Below, piece after piece: positions 1 through 12,229 of a stretch of DNA of 64,000 nt. Position 1 is the first letter of the stretch, and every line of letters starts with the position of its first letter. Source of the DNA: Pegoplata infirma (Eukaryota; Arthropoda; Insecta; Diptera; Anthomyiidae); NCBI GenBank assembly GCA_963921195.1, contig OY992540.1, positions 73,893,337-73,957,336 of the forward strand. Direction: 5' to 3'. The notes under the pieces are model-generated. The model had not been told where the DNA came from. It did no database searches and was given only the letters and a program-made list of their open reading frames with translations. The translations under genes were made by a program, and so were the position numbers.

Positions 1-343
1 CGTCCGACAAAAATTAAAAAAGTCATTGAACACGAACTTGATAATATACGTTTGAAACTAGAGACGAAGTGCCAGTTTACTGAAGACGAACGATACACAC
101 AACCGAAAATTTTGCATGTGTTTTGTTATTGTAACAACAACAAAATACATGTAAAATTCTCGTTCGTGTGTATCATTCGCCTTCTGTAAGCTGGCACTAA
201 ATGTAGTAAAGCTGCATTTACAGTTTTTCGTTTCGTGATCCTGTTTACTTTTAAAAGGACTTCAAAGTTTTAGAGGATTAAATTTTACAAAATATTTTTT
301 TTAATATTTGTACTTCTCCTAGGATGCCACTAGCGATAGCAAA
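1..343 (+). repeat. Duplicated coding-like fragment, copy 1 (cut by window start)
   Basis: This stretch matches positions 5469-5681 over its whole length, apart from a hairpin insertion at about 69-197. The first 70 bases read as a K/E-rich peptide in one frame. Four of the seven codon differences from copy 2 are synonymous, including the last two codons (Lys and Cys) before the two copies diverge. That suggests descent from a coding exon, but no known protein is recognised. The right edge abuts the TIR element at 344. Confidence 0.5.
69..197. mobile_element. Small hairpin MITE in duplicated fragment
   Basis: The sequence starts GTGCCAGTTTACTGAAG and ends with its near inverse complement CTGTAAGCTGGCAC. 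The arms continue through a GAACGATACACAC / GTGTGTATCATTC pairing. It is absent from the paralogous copy at 5469-5681, which supports a real insertion. No clear target-site duplication can be read because the flanks are diverged. Confidence 0.55.
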
Positions 344-1022
344 TAGGGCTGTCAAACAGGATCGGTTTTTTTAAATCCCGGGATTCGGGACTTGAAAATC
401 GAAATCCCAGGATTTTCGGGATCAAGGAATTTTTCGGGATCCCGGGATTTTTTGGGATTCCGGGATTTTTCAGGATTAAGTTTTTTTGATTATAAAAGTA
501 AAAAAAAGTAGACTCTTTATGTTTCAATTTTATTTAGCATATTAAGGGGGCTACTGTGGGTTAGTTGGTAGCGTGCTAGCCTAGTCATATTCTGATTGTT
601 ATTTAAAGCCAATTAAAAAATTAATTATACGCCACAAATGCAGTTTTCAAGTAACTATTGTTATTAAATATTGAGCAATGAACTAAAAAAAGGTTTGTTA
701 TGGAAAATGACAACTTTTATTCCCACTTTATTTTATCCCATTCCGATTTTGGTTGTTTTACTGTATCATTTTAAAACTAATTTATAGAAAATTTAAACTA
801 ATAAAAACATTTAAAGGAGAAAAGTAGTAATATAATGCATTAGACTTGCATTTTTTTGTATCAAAAAGTTTTTGTTCCAATTTTGAACGTCGGTAAATGT
901 AACAATAATTGAAAAAAGTTTTATTTTTAAAAATAAATTCTCATACATTTTTAATATTTCAAAAATCCCGGGATTTGAGCTAAAAAATCCCGGTATTCGG
1001 GATTTTGGAATTGGCAGCCCTA
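344..1022. mobile_element. TIR element with CCCGGGAT subterminal repeats
   Basis: The left end TAGGGCTGTCAA and right end TTGGCAGCCCTA form a 12-bp inverted repeat with one mismatch. Next to both ends lie repeated motifs built from TCCCGGGATT (about 376-475 and 962-1010), like the subterminal transposase sites of hAT-type elements. The interior is AT-rich with no transposase and includes a SINE head at about 546-584. I could not find an 8-bp target duplication, so the superfamily is uncertain. Confidence 0.5.
546..584 (+). repeat. tRNA-like SINE head, truncated
   Basis: The stretch contains GTTAGTTGGTAGCGTGCTAG, nearly identical to the A-box half of the SINE on the minus strand at 26170-26357. 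The similarity stops after about 40 bases and no B box follows, so this is a broken SINE rather than a tRNA gene. Confidence 0.5.
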
Positions 1023-1543
1023 CTATCTATACAAACTTTGTAAATTTATTGCTCAAAATTACGAAAAAACACCTCTCTGAAATTTTAATAGCAATAAAAG
1101 TACATTCTACAAAATTTTGTTTTTGAAAATACAGGGTGTCCTTTTCTGAAAATAACGACATTCAAATATAATTTTTAAAAATTTTTTGTTGAAATTTTTT
1201 AAACATTTTTTTTTATAAATTTTAAATCTTTATAATTTTATTAACAATAATGTTTTTATAAGTTTTTTCGTACGACTTACGGTTTCCGAGCACAAAAATG
1301 TGCAAGAACTCTCTAAAAGTCAATATTGTCAGAAAAGCGCTTTTTTAAACGCCCATTTCTTCCAAAATATTGATCCCAAAAAAAAAAATTCTGGGCACTC
1401 TAATAGTCATACTGAGAAAATCTTCGGTCCTAGCTTTGAATCTAAAAAAAAGGTGGCATTTCGGAAATTTTAAAAATGCTCGTATCTCGGTTAATATTGC
1501 CGACGCAACAAGAAGTCTAAGTAAAAGCTCTGTTGGACCTCTA
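1023..1543. other. Unassigned AT-rich stretch
   Basis: No gene, clear TIR or tandem repeat was seen. Short phrases such as the one around 1400-1500 (reading like 'aaaatgctcgtatctcggtt') recur inside the CACTC-ended elements downstream, so the right part may be an older fragment of that family. Confidence 0.3.
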
Positions 1544-2397
1544 CACTCAAAAAAAAAACTGTAATGTTAGCAAAGAAAAGTTTGTAAACCTACAAAAAAA
1601 TTTGCTGATTTGAACCCACATTTTATTTGGTAAAGTTTGCAAAAATGTTTTGCCAAAAATTAGTTAACTGATTTTTTTTTATTTCAACTTAGTTCATACA
1701 CATTTGAGGACCCCATTGGGTTCGGATCCGATAGCTCCGGACCCCAATGGGCCTAGACCTAGTTGGGTTCCTTAGAAATCGTCATAGTTTTTAATTCAAA
1801 ATTTGTGTCCGTTTCGCTCTACCTTGCCTAGTTTTTGAGATACGTGATTTAGGGGACCACTGGGGTTGTGAGAATTAAAAAACTCGAAAACTTAAAAAAA
1901 ATTACTCGGAGTGCTTGTTCCACGTGTTGAGAGCTACATAAATGCTTTTGGACTTTTTGTTGTGTTGGCAATATTTACCGAGAAATGAGCATTTTAAAAT
2001 TTTCGGAAATGCTAACTTTTTTGGATCCAAAGTTAGGACCTATTAGGGTCCACGCATGTGAAGAGGACCGGCGATATTATGGAGAGCCCGAAAACCAAAA
2101 ATGGCCTTAATTTTGCTCCATCTGGCTTAGTTTCCAAGATAGCGCCAATTTAAGTTTTCTTAAAAAAAAAATTAAATTTATTTTTGCTAATATTAGCAAA
2201 AAAGCTTGTGAAAATTTGGTCAACTCAATTTTAAATTTAGCAAAAAAATTAGTTTACATTTTTTTTTTAAATTGCTAATGCGCTAAATGAAGTTTATAAG
2301 ATAGTTTTGCTAACATGCTAATTTTAACTAAAAATTTGCTAAAGGTTAGATTACTACCATTAGCAAAAAAAAATTAGTAAATCTACTAATGTATTAA
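1544..2397 (-). mobile_element. CACTC-ended element, degenerate copy
   Basis: The left end CACTCAAAAAAAAAA follows a TA dinucleotide, as in the two intact relatives at 9779-10337 and 60579-61164. The interior shares their TAGCAAA-rich blocks and the phrase around 2010-2100 (GGATCCAAAGTTAGGACC). It also carries blocks rich in GGACCCCAATGGG. The segment 1684-1850 is repeated in inverse orientation at about 2400-2560, so the copy is partly a foldback. The right end cannot be placed well; it may reach about 2780. Confidence 0.5.
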
Positions 2398-2786
2398 AAT
2401 CAAGTATCTCAAAAACTAAAGATGGTGCAAAAATGTTTATTAAAAAACTGTGACAACCCTTAAGTCATCTTACTGGGTTTGGGCTCATTGGGGTCCGAAC
2501 CCAACAGGGTCTTTACCCAATTGCGTCCTCTTAGGTGTATGAACTTAATTTTTCCAATCTTCTAATTCAAATTGACAAAAAAATTTTCTTATTCTTATTT
2601 AAAAAAAATATGAAAAATAAAATTAGCAAAACACGGGAATCGAGCTAAATTATTCTCAATTTTCTTTAAATATAGTAAATTTTTGTTCTTTTTTTGTTTT
2701 TGTAGTAGGAAACTTTTCTCTTTTACTTCATTAAAAAAAACCTTGGCAAATTACTAAAAAACGTCACACTCTAAATAAAATGATTT

Positions 2787-2920
2787 CAGTTTCCTACTAT
2801 AAATTGGGTAAATTTACACAAATTGAGTAATTCTACTTAAAAATATTGGAAATTTACTCAATTAATAGTACAATATTTTTTGAGTTTGTTGAAATTTACC
2901 CAATTTATAGTAGGAAACTG
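2787..2920. mobile_element. 134-bp palindromic element
   Basis: CAGTTTCCTACTATAAATTG at the left is matched by its inverse complement ending TAGTAGGAAACTG at the right, with about 33 bp of near-perfect arm. The centre is AT-rich and also partly self-complementary. It looks like a hairpin MITE; no clear target duplication. Confidence 0.5.
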
Positions 2921-2935
2921 GACTCATTTTTTTAG

Positions 2936-3365
2936 GGTGCACGTTATCTGATTTTACCAATATTTGACAGTTTTTCTTGTTTTTTAACAAATAATTTTTG
3001 ATAGAAATTTACATGTTTTTTGTAATTTTACAGTTTTTCTTGTAATTTTACTAGGCTTGTAATTTTCCAAGGTTTAAAAAAAAATCTAGTGAATTTACGA
3101 GAACTCCTTGTAAGTTTTATTTCGCAAAAAATTTGTAAATTTACAATTTTATTGGTAAAAATCTTGTAAAATTACAAAAAAGCTCGCAAAAAATCTAGTA
3201 GGGTTACGAAACCTCGTTGTAAGTTTTATAGCGTAAAAAAAGTTTTAAATTTACAGTTTTATTGATAAAAAGCTTGTAAAATAACAAGGAATTCTTGTCA
3301 AATAGGAGGTAGCAAAACAAAAGTTACAAACTTTTCTTGTAATTCTACAAGGTTTTTTTTAATGT
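2936..3365 (+). repeat. TTGTAAATTTACAAG-rich element, copy 1
   Basis: This region is the inverse complement of 8928-9437. Both copies hold many short inverted motifs of the type CTTGTAAAATTACAAG and the shared phrase around GTCAAATAGGAGGTAGC. No protein is encoded. Right-hand termini are rich in A/T runs and are not clearly defined. Confidence 0.5.
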
Positions 3366-4263
3366 AGTATACTATTTTTTTTTTGTAGCACAGTGTAATA
3401 GAACTTAATCGAATGTACATGTAATATTTTAAATATGTGTTCGGTCAAATGCTCACAAGTCCCTTGAAAAAAAATCAAGTGTGAAAAAATTGTTTAAAAC
3501 TTTTTTGTCAATGTTTATTGAAACATTTAAAAAAAAATTTATTCTTGAATGTGTTAATCATTTCAGATAGCTATAATACCTAAAGGCGGGTTTTGAACAT
3601 ATTGTTCCACAAATGAATCCTTTTTTTGTTAATATGTAATTGTAATATGTAAGTGTGTTTTTTTTTGTCTATTTACTATTTAAAATGCAGTTTCCTGTTA
3701 TCAAGGTGTAACTAACTTTTTGTTAACAAAAAAATTGAAATGTAACAAAAATAAAACAACTGCTGTAAAATTTCCATATTTTTTGTGAAATTGTTAAAAG
3801 AAACAAAAAATATGTGTTTGTTTTACATTTTTAATTGGTTCAATCCATTGTCCAGTTATGTTTTGTTACATAAAACAATAGGTGGTCATTTTAACGATTG
3901 ACTCTATGGCTCACACAACTGATTTCTAAATTCCTTGATGATGCAACGTGCCATTGATTGACACGTGTTTTTGTTTCTTTTTTGTTAAATAACATTTAAA
4001 CAATTATTTTTATATCACAATAAGTTTTTTCTTTTATAGGTATTATTTTTCAAAGGGTTTAATTTTTTTTTTTAAGAATTTTTAATAAAAGGATTTAGTA
4101 TTGTATTGAAATTTTTGGGAATTTTATTTTTTCTTAATATGCTTAACAAATTAGAGCATCATATCTATTTGTTATTTGTAATACACCACATGTGGTACAG
4201 GATTTAAGAAAAGATAAAATCTTTTATGATTTAAACAAATACTAAGACATTAGATTTTATGCA
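3366..4263. other. Unassigned AT-rich stretch
   Basis: I see no gene, TIR or tandem repeat here. Codon-like composition is absent on both strands. Confidence 0.3.
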
Positions 4264-5456
4264 CACTGAAAAAAATAACTATACTGAAATTAAATAAACA
4301 CTGTTATTAATTTAGGTAAGCAAATTTTTTTGAATTTACTTCAACTTATCTTAATGTAAGGTGGTTTTACTTAAAACAAAGAAAATAAACTTGAAGATAG
4401 TATATGCAAATACTTAAAAAAGCACAAAAGTTTTCCCTAGTTTGATTTTTTAAATTAAGTTAAATATTCTTTACATTTATGGCGAATTGATTGCATTTAA
4501 GAAAAAACGGGTTTATTAAAAAATTTAGTTTTACTTAAAAGAAAAAAATTTAAATTGTGTGCAAAAAAATAAATAAGTACGTGACTTACTTAAAAATAGT
4601 ATAGACATTTTCCAGACGTTGAATCAAATAAGTACTAATCTTTAATTCCAAAACGCATTTTCTTTAATTTAATCAATTTTTGTTTTAATTTAAGAAAAAA
4701 GTAATCTTTATTTTATTGATTTCATTGACTATATTTGAATCCATATCTTCATCAGTTTAAGAAAGAATTTACTTAACTTAAGGAAAAGATACTTAAGGTT
4801 TTTTGGGGACCCCATCTGAGGGCCCCATCTGAGGGCCCCATCTGGAGACCCCATGAGACCCTAACTTTAAATCCAAATTTCGATTTTCGCTGAATTTTCA
4901 AATGCCTATAACTCTGCAAATACTGCAGATACGAAAAAAATTCTAAAGCACATTTGTAGTACTTAACTTGTAGAATATGACCCCCGAAGACCCGAAAGCC
5001 CACCGAGTTATAGTTTTCGAGTTATTTCAGGATCAAATTTCTCAAGACCCCATTCCCATATCTCGAAAACTAAGCAAGATAGAGTGATTCTGACCAAAAT
5101 TGTGGATCCAAATCAATAGTGACCCCATAATAGTGTACGCACATACTCATGGGCAGACCCCATATATGGGGGCCCATAGGGTCCTCACATTGGGACTCCA
5201 TAGGGTCAACAGAATCCGTAAGTTTAACGAAATTTTTACTTATTTTAAAAAATATTTTTCATCTGGATAAAAACAATTAAACTTATATTAAGTACAATTT
5301 TACTTACTTTTAAGATATATTTAAGTAAATGCATTACTATGTTTTAGGAAAAAATATACTTGGAAGAAGAATTAAAATCTTTGGAGCCCTCACATACCCA
5401 TCTTTTTTTAAACTAAGTTCAACACGCTGTAAAAATGGTAAATTTTTTTTTCAGTG
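4264..5456. mobile_element. CACTGAAAAAAA-ended TIR element
   Basis: The ends are CACTGAAAAAAA and its inverse complement TTTTTTTTCAGTG. The outer parts contain many copies of short TTACTTAA / TTAAGTAA motifs in both orientations. The core (about 4800-5230) is much richer in GC, with tandem GAGGGCCCCATCT units and repeated GACCCCAT phrases. It shares ATCTCGAAAACTAAGC with the CACTC-ended elements at 1544, 9779 and 60579. No transposase is seen, so the element is non-autonomous. The flank is CA on both sides rather than TA. Confidence 0.55.
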
Positions 5457-5468
5457 CAAGTAAAACAC

Positions 5469-5681
5469 CGTCCGACAAAAATGAAAAAAGTCGTTGAACA
5501 CGAACTAGATAAAATACGTTTGAAATTAGAGACTAAATGTAGAAAAACTGCATTTACAGTTTTTCATTTCGTGATCTTATTTCCTTTTAAAAGAAATTCA
5601 AAGTTTTACAGTATTAAATTTTATAAAATATTTTTTTTTAATATTTGTACTTGTCCTAGGATGCCACTATTGCTAGCAAAT
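5469..5681 (+). repeat. Duplicated coding-like fragment, copy 2
   Basis: This uninterrupted paralogue of 1-343 shows the pre-insertion state at the hairpin site. The reading frame that begins near 5454 gives a short basic/acidic helix-like peptide (KKVVEHELDKIRLKLETK), then runs into AT-rich sequence with no further coding character. It is probably an exon remnant carried by a repeat. Confidence 0.45.
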
Positions 5682-6186
5682 GAAAAAGGAAGATCTCCCC
5701 TAAAAGAAGGCAAGTAACGTCCATTCAAAAATGTGTCCTCATTATCATTCTAAATTTTCAACAAAATATTTTGTTAAAGTTTTCAAATGAGTCTATTCAC
5801 ATCCTTTTATCCTGATAGGGCAAAATATAAAATTGGAAAAATTATGGGAGATCCTCCTCTTTCATCTGCCGTCACCAGTGTCATCCTGGGACAATTACAA
5901 ATATTTCAATAATATTTTACAAAATGTATCCTTTAAAACTTTGAAGTCCTTTTAAAGGGATTACTTAGTAATGATAGAAAATTACCTTTAGCATTATTTT
6001 GAAATGTAAAATAAGGACTTACTAAGTAATAATGACTTACCTAAGTGAATATAATAAGATAAAAAAATTTCAGAACTAGATTTTCACTTTTTGACGCACA
6101 TTATTTTGGTTAAAAATAAAATTAAATATTTTTACATTTTTTAAATTTTTTTTTTTTTAAATAATTTTTTTAATGCCTATAAGTAT
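5682..6186. other. Unassigned AT-rich stretch
   Basis: No gene is supported. Around 5930-6060 there are short inverted motifs (TTACTTAGTAATGA and TTACTAAGTAATAATG), possibly a degraded small foldback. Confidence 0.3.
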
Positions 6187-8108
6187 ATATGGGGCATTCC
6201 GTGTCAAATCGGACACTTTGAAAATTTTTTTTTTTAGTTTTTCCCAATTTTTTACAGTTTTTAGTACCCTTTGAAAACTCCTTCCTGGTTAATTTTTTGA
6301 TTTTTTTGATGACCCGTTCAAAAGATATCGAATTTTTAAAAATTGGTAGTTTGTTCCTTTACTCAAACTTCTTTTACTCATAACTTCTTTAATAATGGTC
6401 CAAAATTCAATTTTTTTTTTTCAAAATTTTTGTTTTTTTACGTACTTAAAAAAAAAAATCTCAAAAAATTCTTAAAAGCGCTCTAGTATGCGATTTTTAA
6501 GTTTTAAAATTTAAATCTCATTTTTGAAAATGTTTGTACTCTTCGATTTTTTTTCAAAATTTTTTTGTGTAAAACTTCTATCGATTCTACAAATTTTTTG
6601 CCCAGGAGGATCGTGGGAAAACGCTTATTACTATTTTTTAAAATTTTTTGAAAATTTTTTTTTTGTAATTTTTCAATCTTAAAACCATTTCTACTGCTCC
6701 AATGGTGCGTCATAGAGGGGTCATTTATAAGACCGACCCCCATTAATTTTTGCGTCTTAACATTTCTTTTAAACAAACTAATACCCTATCTCCAATTTCT
6801 AAGGGGGCTCCCACACAAAACGACATTTTTTAAAATTTGCTCCAACCGCTCTAACTGCCCTAATAGTGCCCGTAGAGCAACAAAATGTATGACCGACCCA
6901 CAATATTTTTTTAGTCCAAACATTTTCTCTGAACACACCTACCCTCTATCTTTAACTGTTTAGGCGGTCCCCATAAATTTTTTTTTCATTTTTGTAAATT
7001 TGTTTTATTTAATCAGCTTCTACCGGTCCAATGGTGCGTCCGAGAGGGGTCATTAGTGAGACCGACCCCCATTTATTTTTACCCTACAACATTTTTTCAA
7101 AACATACCTACGCCCTATCTCCACTCCCTAAGTAGGCTCCCATACAAATAACAGTTGGAGCAAATTTTATAAAAATGTAATTTTGTAGGTATGTTTTACA
7201 AAAATGTTGTAGGGTAAAAATAAATGGGGGTTGGTCTCACTAATGACCCCTCTCGGACGCACCATTGGACCGGTAGAAGCTGATTAAATAAAACAAATTT
7301 CCAAAAAATAAAAAAAATTGTATGGGGACCGCCTTAACAACTAGAGATAGAGGGTAGGTGCGTTCACAGAAAATGTTTAGACTAAAAAAAAATTGTGGGT
7401 CGGTCATATATTTTGTTGCTCTAAGGGCACTATTAGGGCAGTTAGAGCGGTTGGAGCAAATTATAAAAAATTTCGTTTTGAGTGGGAGCCCCCTTTGAAA
7501 TTGGAGATAGGGTATTAGTTTGTTCCAAAGAAATGTTAAGACGTTAAAATTAATGGGGGTCGGTCTTATAAAGGACCCCTCTATGACGCACCATTGGAGC
7601 AGTAGAAATGATTTTAAGATTAGAAAATTACAATACAATTTTTTCAAAAAATTTTAAAAAATAGTAATAATCGTTATCCCACGATCCTCCTATGCAAAAA
7701 ATTTGTAGAATCGATAGATGTTTTACACAAAAAAAAAATTAAAAAAATATCGAAGAGTACAAACATTTTCAAAAATAAGATTTCAATTTTAAAACTTAAA
7801 AATCGCATACTACAGCGCTTTTAAGAATTTTTTTGGGTTAATTTTTTAAAAGTCCGTGAAAAAACAAAAATTTTGAAAAAAAAATTTGAAATTTGGACCA
7901 TTATTGAAGAAGTTATGCGTAAAAGAAGTTTGAGTAATGGAACAAACTACCAATTTTTAAAAATTCGATATCTTTTGAACGGGTCATCAAAAAATCTGAA
8001 AATGTACCACGAAGGAGTTTTCGAAGGGTACAAAAAACTGTTGACAAATTAGGAAAATCTAAAAAAAAAAATTTCAAAGTGTCCGATTTGACATGGAATG
8101 CCCCATAT
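6187..8108. mobile_element. Foldback element, ATATGGGGCATTCC family, copy 1
   Basis: The left end ATATGGGGCATTCCGTGTCA and the right end, read in reverse, ATATGGGGCATTCCATGTCA match closely. The inverse similarity continues inward through nearly the whole 1.9 kb to a centre near 7150, so the element is two arms of about 950 bp. The arms carry GC-richer blocks (for example around GACCGACCCCCAT and GGTCCAATGGTGCGTC). A second copy lies at 17076-18838. No transposase is encoded. A 135-residue hydrophobic frame (7240-7647, minus) is open by descent in several arms but resembles nothing known to me. Confidence 0.75.
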
Positions 8109-8302
8109 GTAATTAGTTATTAATACTGTGTTGATAATCATTACATTTGACACATTTGCTTGTAAATGTAATGGGAAAGGTAAGTAATTCCAATCAGAAG
8201 TAGTTATAACTTTTGAATATCCCATTACACATTTCACTACTAGGTAACGCATGTTTTTGCTGGTGGTACAAGTTTATCATTATTTAAAAAAAAATAATAT
8301 TC

Positions 8303-8886
8303 CACGCTCTTAAAAGGGGGGGGGGCGGACAGAAAAAACGGCATTATCTAATTCTCTGGGTTCAAATGCAGGACTTTGAACTTTTTGTAGCATACAAATG
8401 TTGCATTTGTTAAACAAAAAATCATGAAAAAAAGTGGTATTTTTCATAGGTTGGTTTAGTTCTTCAAGGTCCCAAAAAACGACATTATCTTTGGGTTCAA
8501 ATGCGGGACTTTGAACTTCTTGTAGCATAAAAATGTTGCATTTGTTAAACAAAAACACAAAAAAGCATGTAAAAAAGTCGTATTTTTCATAGGTTGATTT
8601 AGTTCTTCAAACTTTTTTCCCCCTGGTCCGATTTTTCTCATTTATGAACTGAACTTGACTAGGAATATAAGACATATTCATGCCAAATATTGGGAGTCTA
8701 GCTCTTTTATTTTGGACTGCATCGTGTTAATTACGGACGGACAGACGGGCGGACATCGCTAGAATGTCTTAGAATCGATCACTGAGTAAAAATATTAACT
8801 TTATGTTGTCCTAGACCGATATTTTTATGCGTTACACACGGAATGACAAAGTGAGTATACCCCCATACTGTAGTTGAAGGGTATAA
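8303..8886 (-). mobile_element. Helentron-like (DINE-1/mini-me type) element
   Basis: On the minus strand it starts TATACCCTTCAACTAC, continues with GTCATTCCGTGTGTAACGC, then CTAGCGATGTCCGCC and a short GTCY block. These are landmarks of DINE-1/mini-me repeats in flies. The 3' part has a tandem duplication of about 137 bp (about 8332-8469 and 8470-8607). The usual 3' stem-loop is missing, so this end is truncated next to a run of ten G at 8317-8326. Confidence 0.6.
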
Positions 8887-8927
8887 AAAAAAAATATTTG
8901 CGAAATTAACCAATCTTTCGTATTCTT

Positions 8928-9437
8928 CACTCCAAAAAAACTTTGTAAAATTACAAGAAAAGTTTGTAAATTGTTTTTGCTATCTCCTATTTGACAAGTA
9001 TTTCTTGTTATTTTACAAGCTTTTTACCAATAAGTTTGTAATTTTACAAGCTTTTTCCCAAAAAAAATGTAAATTTAAAATTTTTTTGACGCTATATAAC
9101 ATACAAGTATCTCATATTTTACGAGAATTCCTAGTAAAAATTACGAACCTTTTCGTAATTTTACAAGATTTTTACCAATAAAATTGTAAATTTGCCACTT
9201 TTTTTGGCGAAATAAAACTCACAAGAAATTCTTGTAAATTTACAAGATTTTTTTTGAAAAAAATCTTGGAAATTTGTAAAACTACAAGAAAAACTGTAAA
9301 ATTTTTTGCAAATTTGGATAATTACAAGAAAATCTGTAAAATTACAAAAAAAAAATATTAATTTCGATCGAAAATTATTTTTTAAAAAACAAGGAAAACT
9401 GTCAAATATTGGTAAAATGTTTTTTTTTTTTTGAGTA
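8928..9437 (-). repeat. TTGTAAATTTACAAG-rich element, copy 2
   Basis: This is the inverse-oriented relative of 2936-3365. It begins CACTCCAAAAAAA and ends TTTTTTTGAGTA, so its ends resemble the CACTC-ended elements. The body is packed with short palindromes (CTTGTAAATTTACAAG type). Confidence 0.5.
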
Positions 9438-9778
9438 TACGAAATAGAATGTTACTAAATATTTTCTTAATTTCGTAAATTTTTAAAAATTAAACTTATT
9501 TTCGTAAAATAAACGAAACTTTCGCGTATTTTCCAAAAGAATTTTTTGAAAAATGATAAGTCTGAACTCAAACACACGCTGGTAAGAAATGTGTTAAGTC
9601 GTTCATTATTTGACATAGAAGAACTTTTAATATGATTTTAAATTTCCGTCAATTTTAATATTAAAATTGTTTATATTTTCTATAAATAAAAAAAAACACA
9701 CACATTGTCCTAATCATTAAGGGTATTCAATGATTTTGAGCTTGAACAAAATAATTATCAAAATGTCTTCTTAAAATA

Positions 9779-10337
9779 CACTCAATATAATACAGTAGTA
9801 GATTTACTATTTTTTTTTTGCTAATGCTGGTTAGCTAACTTTTAGCAAATTTTTAGTTGAGATTAGCATGTTAGCAAAAATACCTTGTAAACTTCATTTA
9901 GCGCATTAGCAATTTTAAACAAAATTTGAACTAGTTTTTTTGCTAAATTTAAAATTGAGTTGACCAAATTTTAGTTTCGCCGGTCCTCTTCACATGTGTG
10001 GACCCTAATGGGTCCTAACTTTGGATCCAAAAAAGTTAGCATTCCCGAAAATTTTAAAATGCTCATATCTCGGTAAATATTGCCGACACAACAAAAAGTC
10101 CAAAAGCATTTTTGTAGCTCTCAACAAGTAGAACAAGACCGCAAAATAATCAAAAGCTCTTCTAGTAATATTTTTAAAGTTATCGATTTTTGTAATTCTC
10201 AAAACCTTGGTGGTCCCCTAAAATCACGTATCTCAAAAACTAAGCAAGGTAGAGCGAAACGGACACACATTTTGGATCAAAAACATTACATTATGTAATG
10301 TTTTTGATCCAAAACATTACAGTTTTTTTTTTGAGTG
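9779..10337 (+). mobile_element. CACTC-ended miniature element, TA-flanked
   Basis: The element starts CACTCAATATAATAC and ends TTTTTTTTGAGTG, with TA immediately outside each end (9777-9778 and 10338-10339). A TA duplication fits the Tc1/mariner-like class of non-autonomous elements. It is collinear with 60579-61164 (TAGCAAA-rich left part, GGATCCAAAAAAGTTAGCAT block, ATTACAG right part). It contains a perfect hairpin at 10270-10314. Confidence 0.65.
10270..10314. repeat. Perfect 45-bp hairpin
   Basis: The arm TTTTGGATCAAAAACATTAC continues to 22 bases and is followed, after a one-base centre, by its exact inverse complement. The related copy at 60579-61164 has only one arm of this motif, so the hairpin arose inside this copy by local inverted duplication. 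Confidence 0.8.
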
Positions 10338-10339
10338 TA

Positions 10340-11603
10340 TAATTTTAAGTTTAAGTACTACAACTAGTTTATTACCCAGCCAAAAAGGTGCGGAATACTT
10401 CTATGAATGCTGTAGAACTATAAAAAAAAAATTTTAAATACAACACAAACAACAAAAACTTTTTCTACTCCATAAAAAGTTGATATTTAGCTCTAAAGTA
10501 GGGATTTTCTGGGACAGCCCTATACAAAAAAGACTTTTTATACATTGGTTCCGGCATATTTGTTTATTTATATCTTGCAAATTTGTCATTTGCAGAATTT
10601 CTAACCTGAAAACCCTTAATGTTTCTACTTTGTATTCACTTAGGAAATAAAAAAAAATAATAGAATATAATTAATTGAGAAAATTTCCGGTACTAGATGT
10701 TGAAATAAAAAAACTCTCTAATGTTTTGCTTTGTATTATTTTGTGATAAAAAGGATGTTGGACGGTTGGTTATTTAGTTGCTTGAATGACAGACAGACAG
10801 ACAGACAATGGATGTTACTTTACCAGTACACTTTCATTAGTATATTTATACGCACTCACACATACACACAAATTAAAGATGATGCACACAATTGCAAGTT
10901 GCTAACAGTGACTATAAAAGTTTTTCCTTGTTTTTTTACCCGGTTTTCCTGTTTTCTAACTAACTAAATAAGCTTATTTTCCCAGAAAGACACTATATAA
11001 TAAAAAAAAATATTTATGTGTTTAGAGTGGAGTGAATTTTGAAAATTGAGTTGTTTTTTGTTTTCTTAACCTAAAATATTTACCAAAAATAATAATTTTT
11101 GATTATTCCTGCCCAATGACAAAATTTTTTTTCAATTGATCCATTTCAGAAATAAACTTTTTTAAAAATTCTGTTCACTCTAATATGCAAGAGCATAAGT
11201 AATTTTATATAGTTACCATCAGGAAAAACACAACAGCAACAACATGATAATGATAAAAATAATGAAAAACTTTTAAATGAGTTTTAATTTTTTTTTTTGT
11301 AAGCATGTATTTTAAATAGTAACATGAAAAATTGTTGTCCACTGATGCGTGGGGTAATTTGGAGAAATGCGTACTTAACAGATTTTAAGTTAAAACATAC
11401 AACTAGAAACTTATTTATTTACAAAGTCCGAATAGCTGAAATGCTTCGGCAATTTAGTAAGCCGGACAAGGTTTACTAAATTTTTCAGAAGAACTACCTG
11501 GTAGTTGTAGCAGAAAACTATCGAATTACACGAAAATCTGTTAAAGTTTAATCGAGTTTGAGCCTTATGAAATATTTTGTAATTTTCACAGACTCGGTTT
11601 TTT
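10340..11603. other. Unassigned stretch with GACA microsatellite
   Basis: A (GACA)n run at about 10787-10807 may be all that is left of a Helentron-like (GTCY)n block. The remainder is AT-rich sequence without repeats I recognise and could be unique host DNA. The short open frames here have no coding character. Confidence 0.35.
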
Positions 11604-11800
11604 TATACCCTACAACCGCAATTTGTCATTCCATTTGTAACGCAATGAAATATCGGTCAAGGAACCCATAAAGTATACAAATAAGGGTTATTTTAGTGAC
11701 TAAGGCACTTCATATGTTTATCGGGTATCATCACGGCCGAAAATATTGCAAATCTGATTTCACTAATAGATTCCACAGCAAAGTTAATACAATGGAACTT
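11604..11800 (+). mobile_element. Helentron-like element, degenerate 5' part
   Basis: TTATACCCTACAACCGCAAT is followed by TGTCATTCCATTTGTAACGC, ATATCGGTCAAGGAACCCAT and AAGTATAC, the normal order of the 5' part of the family. The (GTCY)n block and 3' end are absent, so this is an old truncated copy. Confidence 0.5.
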
Positions 11801-12229
11801 TTATGAACTTTTATAAAAAAAAAACGAAATATCGTTTTTTTAATTGTTTTTTTAATCATGCACGACGAAGAGTCAGTTTTTTAAGAAAATTGGTACATAA
11901 ATAGGCTGACCATTCGTACTGATTTGATCAGTACTTATACTGATTTTTGATCACATGTACTGATCAAAAAACGTTGCACTGAATTGTAACTTTTTGAAAT
12001 GTGTACTCATTGTACTGATTTTTGAACATTTAAAAATTTCAACATAATTTTTTTTTTTTAGAAAATTCTATACAAAACTTGAGATAATTTATAATGAATT
12101 AATTCTACGACGTTTTAAAGTTCATGAAATTATTTTGAGGTTGTTCTGATCGTATGAAAAGGCACATAGAATTTTTGAGGTTTTCTATAACGAAAAGTTT
12201 ACGCGATGATGAATTTTCTATATTTATAC

